From contig JACZSH010000036.1 in assembly GCA_022574315.1 (NCBI GenBank), positions 1 through 11,434 on the forward strand: 11,434 nt of DNA. The letters run 5' to 3'. Both the position numbers and the translations under genes were made by a program. The notes under the pieces were generated by a model, which worked only from the letters and a program-made list of their open reading frames with translations, was not told the DNA's origin and did not search any database. Shown one piece after another: positions 5,656 through 11,434 of the stretch; the stretch's first letter is position 1; each line of letters begins with the position of its first letter. The DNA comes from Chloroflexota bacterium (GTDB taxonomy: Bacteria; Chloroflexota; Dehalococcoidia; Dehalococcoidales; RBG-16-60-22).

Positions 5656-6963
5656 GTGAATTACCCGTCGGCGGTGGACTATATTTTAAGCTTTGCCGAT
5701 TACGAGCGGATACCGCGCTCGGCGGTGGTCTTTGACCTGAGACGCATCGAGATGCTGCTGGCGAGGCTCGGTAACCCGCAGAACGCGGCGAAGACGGTCC
5801 ATATTGCCGGTACCAAGGGCAAGGGCAGCACCGCCGCCATGATTGCCTCCATCCTGTATCAGTCCGGCTACCGTACGGGATTATACACGTCCCCCCACCT
5901 GCTGAGCATCCGGGAAAGGCTCCAGGTAGACGGAGAGCCGATTACCGAAAAAGCTTTTGCCCGGCTGGTGAGCCGGCTGAAACCGGAGTTTGAGGCGGTA
6001 AACGAGTCCGGCACTTATGGTGAATTGACCACCTTTGAGCTGCTGACGGCGCTGGCGTTGGCTCATTTCAAAGAGAGCGCCGTGGACTACCAGGTGCTGG
6101 AAGCGGGGCTGGGGGGGCGGCTGGACGCCACCAACGTAACCGACCCGGAAATCTGCGTCATCACCTCCATCAGCTATGACCATATGGACGTGCTCGGGGA
6201 TACCCTGGCCGAGATAGCCGCGGAAAAGGCGGGCATCATCAAGCCGAAAAGCGTGGTGGTAGTCGCCCGGCAGTCACCGGAAGCCAGGGCGGTAATCGAA
6301 AAGACGTGCCGCGAAAAGGGCGCCCGGCTGGTCAGCGTCGGCAGCGAGATTACCTGGCAGCGGCAAACCGCCGGCCCGGATGGGCAGACCTTTCGCTTAA
6401 AAGGGATTAGCGGCGAGTATGACTTAAGCCTGCCGCTGGCCGGGGAGCACCAGCTGGAAAATGCCGCCGCGGCGGTAGCCGCCGTGGAGGTACTCAAGGA
6501 GCATGGCGCTCGTATCTCGCCGGAAAGTATCGCCCGCGGACTGGCCCAGGTGCACTGGCCGGGTCGACTCCAGGTAATGCGGCGCGAGCCGTGGCTGGTC
6601 GTGGACGGTGCCCATAATGCCGACTCGGCTCGCCGACTGGTGGCGGCACTGAGGCAGTATTTCGTTTTCCAGCGGCTGACCTTGATATTCGGCGCTTCCT
6701 CGGACAAGAACATCGCCGGCATGGTCGCCGAACTGGCCTCTTTCCCGAACAGGGTAATCGTGACCAGTTCCCGCCATCCCCGCGCCGTGTCTCCGGACAG
6801 CCTGTCCGGCGAATTTACCCGGCAGGGGATGAGCGCAGAGGTGACGGAAAACGTGTCCGCAGCGATAGAGATTGCCCTGGCCGGGGCGGCGCCCGGCGAC
6901 CTCATCTGCGTTACCGGTTCGCTGTTTATCGTCGCCGAGGCAATGGAGTATTTTGTGGAGTGA
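5656..6963 (+). CDS. folC: Folylpolyglutamate synthase / dihydrofolate synthase
   Basis: A 435-residue Mur-ligase-family enzyme that adds glutamate to folates (and in many bacteria to dihydropteroate) using ATP, in the cytoplasm. Visible motifs are the ATP-binding loop GTKGKGS (52-58), YTSPHLLSIRERLQV (77-91), ATNV (158-161), ISYDHMDVLGDTLAEIAAEK (172-191) followed by AGIIKP, GEHQLENAAAA (263-273) and VDGAHN (316-321) in the C-terminal ligase domain. Length is normal for FolC. The GTG start at 5656 is supported by GGGGAGGT ending at 5646, 9 bp upstream. It is the only gene read to the right between nrdR and the tRNA, diverging from nrdR and converging with ribD, whose stop codon is 1 bp away, so the two transcripts must overlap or terminate inside coding sequence. 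Whether it also has dihydrofolate synthase activity is not decided here. Confidence 0.96.
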   Translation: MNYPSAVDYILSFADYERIPRSAVVFDLRRIEMLLARLGNPQNAAKTVHIAGTKGKGSTAAMIASILYQSGYRTGLYTSPHLLSIRERLQVDGEPITEKAFARLVSRLKPEFEAVNESGTYGELTTFELLTALALAHFKESAVDYQVLEAGLGGRLDATNVTDPEICVITSISYDHMDVLGDTLAEIAAEKAGIIKPKSVVVVARQSPEARAVIEKTCREKGARLVSVGSEITWQRQTAGPDGQTFRLKGISGEYDLSLPLAGEHQLENAAAAVAAVEVLKEHGARISPESIARGLAQVHWPGRLQVMRREPWLVVDGAHNADSARRLVAALRQYFVFQRLTLIFGASSDKNIAGMVAELASFPNRVIVTSSRHPRAVSPDSLSGEFTRQGMSAEVTENVSAAIEIALAGAAPGDLICVTGSLFIVAEAMEYFVE

Positions 6964-6964
6964 G

Positions 6965-8062
6965 TTAAAGGGCAGGTGGCTTGAGTCTGGCCTCGACGAC
7001 CAGGTCCTCCCCGCAGCGGTATACCTTGTTGAAGGATAGCCGGAGAGACCGGCTGACTTCGGCAATATCCAGTTCGCCCACCGCTTCGATGCCCTTCCCG
7101 ATTATCCGGGGCGCAATGGCAACCATCATCTTATCAGCCAGTCCCTGCCGCAGGAAAGAAGTAATCACCCCAGCACCTCCTTCTACCAGCACAGAGGCGA
7201 TACCTTTACCACCCAGCAGACCGAGCAGGCTTTTCAGGTCGACCTCTCCCCCACCAGACTCCGGGACGACCAGCACCTCAATACCCATCTCACCCAGGCG
7301 GGACTTCTTGGCCGCATCCGCCCGAGAGGTGGTGGCGATAATGGTGGGCGCGACTTCACCGCCCGTAATTACCCCGGCTTCGAGCGGGATTCTTAGTCGA
7401 CTGTCCAGAATTACCCGCACCGGGTTTTTCCCCCGGACCAGGCGTACCGTAAGCTGGGGATCGTCGGCCAGGATGGTGTCTATCCCCACCATGACGGCAT
7501 CGCTGGCGGCGCGCCACCGGTGGGCTAACCGACGGAACTTTTCCGAACTTATCCACCGGGAGTTGCCGGCAGCGGTGGCGATACGCCCGTCCAGAGACTG
7601 GGCAAACTTCAGCGTCACCAGGGGAAGACCGGTGGTGATGTATTTGAAGTACGCTTCGTTCAGGAGGCGGCATTCTTCTTCGAGCACCCCGGCCCGCACC
7701 TCGATTCCTTTCTGCCGCAAAACCGCCTCGCTTTTGCCGTTGACCAGCCGGTTGGGGTCATGGGTGCCCATAACCACCCGGCCGAATTGGTGCCTTATAA
7801 TGGCATCCAGGCAGGGGGGCGTTTTGCCATGATGGCAGCACGGCTCCAGGTTGACGTAAATGGTCGACCCGCTGACATTTTCCCGGGCATCCTGAATGGC
7901 GTTGATTTCGGCGTGGTTTTCCCCGTAACGCCGGTGATAACCCCGGCCGATGACGCGGCCGTCCCGGACGATAACCGCCCCCACCATCGGGTTCGGGCTG
8001 GTTCTACCCAGCCCCCGGCGGGCAAGCCTGATGGCCTCTCTCATATAGTCTTCGTCACGCAT
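6965..8062 (-). CDS. ribD: Bifunctional riboflavin biosynthesis deaminase/reductase RibD
   Basis: A 365-residue two-domain enzyme for the second and third steps of riboflavin synthesis: deamination of the pyrimidine from GTP, then NADPH-dependent reduction of the ribose. The deaminase domain (1-145) has the zinc site H50-A-E52 (E52 as proton shuttle) and PCCHHGKTPPC at 74-84, with C75 and C84 as ligands. The reductase domain (about 148-362) shows KFAQSLDGRIA (152-162), GIDTILADDPQLTVR (193-207), NPVRVILDSRLRIP (213-226) and VEGGAGV (293-299). The ATG at 8062 gives the usual N-terminus. No other rib gene is in view and no FMN riboswitch precedes it. It starts 12 bp after an upstream gene of unknown function, so it appears to be the last gene of the PspC/LiaF-like transcript. 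Confidence 0.96.
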   Translation of the reverse strand: MRDEDYMREAIRLARRGLGRTSPNPMVGAVIVRDGRVIGRGYHRRYGENHAEINAIQDARENVSGSTIYVNLEPCCHHGKTPPCLDAIIRHQFGRVVMGTHDPNRLVNGKSEAVLRQKGIEVRAGVLEEECRLLNEAYFKYITTGLPLVTLKFAQSLDGRIATAAGNSRWISSEKFRRLAHRWRAASDAVMVGIDTILADDPQLTVRLVRGKNPVRVILDSRLRIPLEAGVITGGEVAPTIIATTSRADAAKKSRLGEMGIEVLVVPESGGGEVDLKSLLGLLGGKGIASVLVEGGAGVITSFLRQGLADKMMVAIAPRIIGKGIEAVGELDIAEVSRSLRLSFNKVYRCGEDLVVEARLKPPAL

Positions 8063-8074
8063 GGGTAAAGCCGC

Positions 8075-8743
8075 CTATTCTGTCTTGCTAATCAACACGG
8101 TAACGCGGAGCATATCCTCGTCAATCGTTATATCTATGAATTCAAAGTCGACGCCACCGCCGGTGCCGGCCTCGGTCAGGGCCACCAGCATCCGGTCTGT
8201 CTGCTGGCCGATGAGCGCCACGATTTTATCCTTAACCGTCCCTGGTACCGGAATCATGCCGAAGCTGATATCGTTTATGGAGATATCCGGCCGGCCCTCC
8301 CGGATGCTGACGCCGGTATTCACCTTGAGCTTGGCGCTAAAGCCGAGGATAGTAGTATCGGCTACGGTCAGCAGGTTGTTGCCGGGCTGAAGGTCAATAC
8401 TGACACCCTTTATCTCCAGGGGAATATCGGCCGGTATTTCCATCTGGGTCATTATCTTTCCGGCCTGTTCATTAACCTCGGCTTCGGTGAAGGTCAGGGT
8501 TACCTCCCGGCTCTCGCCGGTGGCGGCGACCTCGGCTACTGCCTGGCTGAAATCGGTCACCTTGTCCTCGAAAGAAGGCGGCGTAGGCTCTGGTGCGGTT
8601 TTGGCGGGCGGCGGTTGGGTGGCGGCGGGCGCCGGTGGTGGAGGAGACGGCTCCGGGGACTGGATATTGCGGACCAAAAAGTAACCACCGCCTCCCAGAA
8701 TGAGCAGGGCGGCAATGATAACCGGCAGCAAGATAAGTTTCAT
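8075..8743 (-). CDS. Membrane-anchored extracytoplasmic protein of unknown function
   Basis: A 222-residue protein I do not recognise with certainty. Residues 1-24 are a single hydrophobic segment with a short charged start (MKLILLPVIIAALLILGGGG), either an uncleaved anchor or a signal peptide; no lipobox cysteine is present, as the protein has no Cys. Residues 28-58 are a Pro/Ala-rich linker. The rest is a soluble domain with alternating strands, including LTFTEAEVNEQAGKIM (83-98) and an amphipathic helix at about 170-190. The 'TEAEVN' element followed by strand-rich sequence recalls lipid-binding families such as LmeA (DUF2993) or YpmS (DUF2140); this is weak. It follows the LiaF-like gene by 70 bp and precedes ribD by 12 bp, suggesting an envelope role with the former. 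The ribosome-binding site is poor (GGTGG). Confidence 0.7.
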   Translation of the reverse strand: MKLILLPVIIAALLILGGGGYFLVRNIQSPEPSPPPPAPAATQPPPAKTAPEPTPPSFEDKVTDFSQAVAEVAATGESREVTLTFTEAEVNEQAGKIMTQMEIPADIPLEIKGVSIDLQPGNNLLTVADTTILGFSAKLKVNTGVSIREGRPDISINDISFGMIPVPGTVKDKIVALIGQQTDRMLVALTEAGTGGGVDFEFIDITIDEDMLRVTVLISKTE

Positions 8744-8813
8744 GAGTCCACCACCATCGAAAGAATATTATCTCCGGTCCGGACGGAACGCGGCGACAGA
8801 CAGGCGAGCACTA

Positions 8814-9722
8814 TTATTTTACTAGAACTCTACCCAGAGAGCAATCCAGTTCCAGTGCAACACGGTTCCCGGCATTTTCATAATCCGGCGAAAGGTAGAA
8901 ATCGCCCTTTCGAGGGAAACGGCGTTCGTCCACTTCGAGAGCGGTCAGGCTGGTGTTAGTTTTTATCTTCGCGGCGACGCCATCGGGAATGGTTATCTCC
9001 AAGTTTGCCAGGTTTGCCTTGATTTGAACCTGAGTGGTGCCCGCCGCAGAAGGTATTTCGACGATGTAATTACCCAGGTCCACGTCCATTTGCAGCTCGG
9101 TTATCACCAGCTCGCGAAGGTCGAGGCGACTGTCGGTTACCGCTAACCTGACGTCCAGCGTAAAAGGCAGCTGCCGGGCAAGGCGGATATCCCACCCGCG
9201 TTCGGCTTCATCCTTCGGACGGCGGTTAATCTGTGCCATGCTCAATGAAAGAACCCCTTCACCATCTTCAAACCGGAAATTGGCTTTCCGGTCACTCGTC
9301 TCCATCCTGGAATCCACCACCGCGAAATTGGGTGAACCGACCGGTAAACTACCTATCGTCAAACTACCGGCGCTCAAGTCAACCTGTATTCGTCCGCGCT
9401 CTAAGCCATCCAGAAGTGCTACATAGCTCCCCGTGGTGGCGGTAGTTGCCACGGACACGCCGCCATATTGCCAGATAGCGATACCAAGAGAACCGAAAAG
9501 TAGGGTCAGAATTAAAATACTTACCAGCCAGGTATTGTAACGTCGGAGCAAAATGCTGAGTCCGGCATTAATCAGCAGCACCGGCCAGAATCGCCAGAGA
9601 GTACCCCAGAGGCCCCAGGGCAGAACGTTAAACGTCTGGAGGAGAAAGGTTACTCCCAGAAAGAGAAGGAAAAGGCCCCAGAGTGGAACACGGAGCAAAT
9701 ACGGAGGTTTCCGGTCAGGCAT
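8814..9722 (-). CDS. LiaF-like membrane protein with toastrack-type C-terminal domain
   Basis: A 302-residue protein. The N-terminus has three hydrophobic segments at about 12-32, 42-60 and 65-85, in the style of the LiaI/LiaF-like (DUF5668) region (WGLFLLFLGVTFLLQ, FWPVLLINAGLSILL). From about residue 95 to the end the sequence is strand-rich, repetitive in hydrophobicity and without further membrane segments, as in the toastrack / LiaF C-terminal beta-helical domains (e.g. LEITIPDGVAAKIKTNTSL). Related proteins in Bacillota act in cell-envelope stress sensing, with LiaF inhibiting a LiaRS two-component system; no kinase or regulator gene is seen here. The start codon follows GGAGA with about 9 bp spacing and is 2 bp after the PspC gene, so the two are a tight operon. 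The exact function is inferred from domain and neighbours. Confidence 0.85.
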   Translation of the reverse strand: MPDRKPPYLLRVPLWGLFLLFLGVTFLLQTFNVLPWGLWGTLWRFWPVLLINAGLSILLRRYNTWLVSILILTLLFGSLGIAIWQYGGVSVATTATTGSYVALLDGLERGRIQVDLSAGSLTIGSLPVGSPNFAVVDSRMETSDRKANFRFEDGEGVLSLSMAQINRRPKDEAERGWDIRLARQLPFTLDVRLAVTDSRLDLRELVITELQMDVDLGNYIVEIPSAAGTTQVQIKANLANLEITIPDGVAAKIKTNTSLTALEVDERRFPRKGDFYLSPDYENAGNRVALELDCSLGRVLVK

Positions 9723-9724
9723 TT

Positions 9725-10207
9725 TTATTTTCTCCGGGCGCTAAAAATAACTATCAGGCTGATGGCAATGATAATAGCCGGCCAGAGAAACCGCCACTGA
9801 AACCATGAGAAAAGGTTGAAGCTGCCCATGAGGAAAAGGACGCCCACTACCAGCAGGGTGATGCCAAAAAAGAGCTGGCGCCGGTGACGTGTCTCCGGGG
9901 GCGTGGTGGACTTGGTTTCTTCTCCGGTAAAGGTGGCGCGAATTTCCTTGCCTAATTCGGCGGCGGTCTCCTTGATTTCCACCACGTTTTCCTGGATAGT
10001 TTCCTTTGGTTCTTTGGCTTTGGAGCCTTCCAGTGGGACGACGATAGCCAGTATTATGTAGGCCAGAATGCCGGCACCGTTGGCAAATAGCAAAAGGACA
10101 AAGATTATCCGCACGACGGTGGGGTCTATGGCAAAGTAGCTGGCCAGTCCACCGCAAACGCCCCATATCATCCGGTCGCTTTGACTTCGGTAGAGTCGCT
10201 TCTCCAT
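9725..10207 (-). CDS. PspC-domain membrane protein
   Basis: A 160-residue protein. Residues 3-60 are a clear PspC domain: KRLYRSQSDRMIWGVCGGLA followed by SYFAIDPTVVR and the membrane helix IIFVLLLFANGAGILAYIIL. Residues 62-110 are a charged linker rich in Lys and Glu, probably cytoplasmic or helical. Residues 111-155 contain two further hydrophobic stretches with FNLFSWFQWRFLWP between them, resembling the DUF5668 region and matching the first part of the following gene. PspC proteins belong to phage-shock and LiaI/LiaF-like envelope stress modules at the inner membrane. The start is well supported by GGGAGGGC a few bases before the ATG, and a promoter lies upstream. There is no pspA or pspF in the window. 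It is the first gene of the cluster that ends in ribD. Confidence 0.9.
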   Translation of the reverse strand: MEKRLYRSQSDRMIWGVCGGLASYFAIDPTVVRIIFVLLLFANGAGILAYIILAIVVPLEGSKAKEPKETIQENVVEIKETAAELGKEIRATFTGEETKSTTPPETRHRRQLFFGITLLVVGVLFLMGSFNLFSWFQWRFLWPAIIIAISLIVIFSARRK

Positions 10208-10237
10208 CGTTGCCCTCCCGGATTTAAACTAGCAGGA

Positions 10238-10266
10238 ATTATATATGATAAAAGGTATAAAGTCTA
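10238..10266 (-). promoter_or_regulatory. Promoter of the PspC-LiaF-like-ribD cluster
   Basis: On the minus strand TAGACT (-35, 10261-10266, 4 of 6) and a perfect TATAAT (-10, 10238-10243) are separated by 17 bp. The start codon at 10207 lies about 30 bp further on. The surroundings are AT-rich. Confidence 0.65.
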
Positions 10267-10319
10267 TATACTTCATTGTACCCCAAACTTCAAGATGACC
10301 AACCGGGTAGGCAGTGAGG

Positions 10320-10353
10320 AAAAACACACCACCCCGTCACTCGCCGGCGTGGT
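10320..10353 (-). terminator. Terminator-like hairpin upstream of the PspC promoter
   Basis: On the minus strand ACCAC (10353-10349) pairs with GTGGT (10332-10328), with CCG/CGG inside after one mismatch and an 8-nt loop. TTTTT follows at 10324-10320. It could stop transcription arriving from the right before the PspC promoter. No minus-strand gene is seen between it and the tRNA, so its purpose is unclear. Confidence 0.35.
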
Positions 10354-10435
10354 AGGCTTGCCTTGAAGCAGTTGATTTGTTAAAATCTAGAAGTCGGAAA
10401 GCTGGAGAAGCCGTCCAGGGTGGTGACTCGCCGGC
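10336..10435. repeat. Direct repeat with inverted flanks in the intergenic region
   Basis: GTCACTCGCCGGC (10336-10348) recurs as GTGACTCGCCGGC (10423-10435), 12 of 13 identical and 87 bp apart. The left flanks are inverted relative to each other: CACCACCC (10327-10334) is complementary to GGGTGGTG (10418-10425). The second copy is also enclosed by GGTGGT (10419-10424) and ACCACC (10440-10445). The interval 10267-10473 holds no convincing reading frame; these repeats are its only visible structure. Confidence 0.5.
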
Positions 10436-10473
10436 ATAGACCACCAATCTAACCGAATAATAGTGTTGCGCAT

Positions 10474-10546
10474 GGGCCGTTAGCTCAGTTGGTAGAGCAC
10501 CTGACTTTTAATCAGGGTGTCACAGGTTCGAGACCTGTACGGCCTA
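10474..10546 (+). tRNA. tRNA-Lys (anticodon TTT)
   Basis: A complete cloverleaf: acceptor arms 10474-10480 and 10539-10545 (with a G-U at 1-72), D stem GCTC/GAGC with loop AGTTGGTA, anticodon stem CCTGA/TCAGG with loop CTTTTAA (anticodon TTT at 10507-10509), variable loop GTGTC, T stem ACAGG/CCTGT with loop TTCGAGA, and discriminator A at 10546. CCA is not encoded. It reads AAA and AAG codons. Its 3' end faces a recombinase gene 133 bp away, so it may be the attachment site of an element. Confidence 0.97.
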
Positions 10547-10579
10547 CAAAAAACTAACAATCGTAGCTAAAATCGCTGG

Positions 10580-10608
10580 AATCGGCCTCTATCGGGGTCG
10601 ATTTTTTA
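10580..10608 (+). terminator. Rho-independent terminator after tRNA-Lys
   Basis: AATCGGCC (10580-10587) pairs with GGTCGATT (10596-10603) through 8 base pairs with one G-U and an 8-nt loop, followed by a run of T to 10607. It is 34 bp after the tRNA and would end the tRNA transcript before the recombinase gene. Confidence 0.8.
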
Positions 10609-10624
10609 TTGGCCTCGGCAGAAT

Positions 10625-10666
10625 TGTCAACCTGATTTTAAATCCGGTGTCAACCTGATTTTTAAA
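10625..10666 (+). repeat. Two direct repeats just upstream of the recombinase gene
   Basis: TGTCAACCTGATTTT occurs at 10625-10639 and again at 10648-10662, a perfect 15-bp repeat with a 23-bp period (about two helical turns). The similarity extends to TTAAA in both copies, with one extra T in the second. The second copy ends just before the recombinase Shine-Dalgarno. Possible roles are arm-type integrase binding sites or an operator. Confidence 0.7.
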
Positions 10667-10678
10667 AGGAGGCCAAAA

Positions 10679-11434
10679 ATGAACAGCGAAAAAATAAACC
10701 TTGAAAACCTGATCGAAGGTTTTCGCCTGTCCTGCCAGACCGAGGGGAAGAGCCCTAAAACCATTGAATGGTATTTCTCCTTTGTCACCAGATTCATGCA
10801 CTTTCTCCAGCTTCGTGTTATATCAACCAACCTGGGGGAAATTGAAAAAGAGCACGTCAGGGAATTTATCCGTTACCTGCAGGTTGAAGCCAGAACACCT
10901 CGAAGTGACAAACCACTATCCCCGGCTACCGTTCAGGGTTATGTGCGTTCTCTGAAAGCCTTTTTCGCCTGGGTGGAAAGAGAAGGCTATATCGATAGTA
11001 ACATCATGCGTAAAATACCGGTGCCCAAAGCCCCGGTAAAGATTGTCAATACTTTTACCCATGAGCAGTTTATGAAGCTTGTCGAGCTGTGTCAGAGAGA
11101 TAACGGGACCGGGCATCGCAATCTCGCCATTTTGCTCCTCATGTTTGATTCCGGGATCCGGGTATCCGAATGCCGGGATATCGAACTGGATGACGTCGAC
11201 CTGGAGAACGGGAGTATCAGGATAAGACAGGGCAAAGGAAGTAAAGAGAGGAGTATTCCTATCGGCAGCCTGGTACAGAAGTCACTCTGGAAGTACATTA
11301 ATCACTCCAGGCCCCAATCATTGGTAGCACAGGTAACCAGCCTGTTCTTAAGTGACAGAGGTTTACCCTTAACCAAAAGTGGCCTACAGCAAATAATAAG
11401 GCGCTATGGCAAAAAGGCCGGGATCAGTGGCGTT
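10679..11434 (+). CDS. Tyrosine recombinase / integrase, C-terminus beyond the window
   Basis: An open frame of 252 codons that runs through the right edge. The N-terminal SAM-like core-binding domain covers about 6-105 (LIEGFRLSCQTEGKSPKTIE at 11-30, LSPATVQGYVRSLKAFFAWV at 80-99). The catalytic domain begins near 125 with FTHEQFMKLVELC. The first catalytic Arg is R161 in LLLMFDSGIRVSE (152-164), and the catalytic Lys is K186 in RQGKGSKERSIPIG (183-196). The HxxR motif and the tyrosine nucleophile should follow directly after AGISGV at the edge but cannot be seen. Such enzymes (XerC/D- and phage-integrase-like) cut and join DNA at attachment sites. The ATG at 10679 has an excellent AGGAGG 6 bp upstream. 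The position next to tRNA-Lys suggests an integrative element entering from the right rather than a housekeeping Xer. Confidence 0.93.
   Translation, partial: MNSEKINLENLIEGFRLSCQTEGKSPKTIEWYFSFVTRFMHFLQLRVISTNLGEIEKEHVREFIRYLQVEARTPRSDKPLSPATVQGYVRSLKAFFAWVEREGYIDSNIMRKIPVPKAPVKIVNTFTHEQFMKLVELCQRDNGTGHRNLAILLLMFDSGIRVSECRDIELDDVDLENGSIRIRQGKGSKERSIPIGSLVQKSLWKYINHSRPQSLVAQVTSLFLSDRGLPLTKSGLQQIIRRYGKKAGISGV

Noticed and set aside
6174..6905. Minus-strand frame of 243 codons opposite folC
   Set aside because: Mirror frame of a clear FolC; Ser/Arg-rich low-complexity composition and no domain.
8744..8813. Possible promoter or terminator in the 70-bp gap between the LiaF-like gene and the next gene
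   Set aside because: There is a TAATAT-like element and a short TCCGG inverted repeat, but no matching -35 and no hairpin with T-run.
10430..10473. Promoter directly before tRNA-Lys
   Set aside because: AATAAT at 10456-10461 could be a -10, but the expected -35 position reads GGCATA, too far from consensus to support.
10589..10830. Minus-strand frames of 67-70 codons over the start of the recombinase gene
   Set aside because: They overlap the recombinase coding sequence, its ribosome-binding site and the direct repeats; no homology was recognised.

Overview
The window looks like bacterial chromosome of moderately high GC content, gene-dense and mostly housekeeping, with two accessory patches. 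The gene set (adenosylcobalamin-dependent class II ribonucleotide reductase directly behind its repressor gene nrdR, a CNNM/CBS transporter-type protein next to a DUF2344 protein, and a PspC/LiaF-like envelope cluster) would fit a Chloroflexota lineage such as Dehalococcoidia. That assignment is an impression from gene content and protein style, not a measured placement.

Layout. On the minus strand at the left are a CorC/HlyC-family membrane protein (191-1486) and, after it, the first 55 codons of a DUF2344 'radical SAM-linked' protein that runs off the window. Next is an AT-richer patch (about 1560-2280) with a HicB-type antitoxin gene on the plus strand and a HicA-like gene on the minus strand. 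The two genes converge, their 3' ends overlap by 8 bp, and a 38-bp interrupted palindrome covers both stop codons. The HicA-like gene starts 12 bp after nrdJ, so it is probably the third gene of an nrdR-nrdJ-hicA transcript. The nrdR gene is preceded by a promoter with two NrdR boxes 32 bp apart, one filling the -35/-10 spacer and the other in the leader. The real nrdR start is a GTG at 5418.

On the plus strand follows folC (5656-6963), which converges with ribD. The ribD gene is the last member of a minus-strand cluster read from 10207 down: PspC-domain protein, LiaF-like toastrack protein, secreted or anchored protein of unknown function, ribD. A good promoter lies before the PspC gene. Thus an envelope-stress type module and a riboflavin biosynthesis gene seem to share a transcript.

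At the right, a structured intergenic region with repeats is followed by tRNA-Lys(UUU), a rho-independent terminator, a pair of 15-bp direct repeats and the first 252 codons of a tyrosine recombinase. This looks like the left boundary of an integrative element using the tRNA-Lys gene as attachment site. The recombinase is clearly a long open frame running through the right edge.

No CRISPR array, insertion sequence with complete ends, or riboswitch was recognised. The least expected items are the convergent HicB/HicA-like pair with a variant HicA active-site region tied to the nrdJ operon, and the integrase/tRNA junction.
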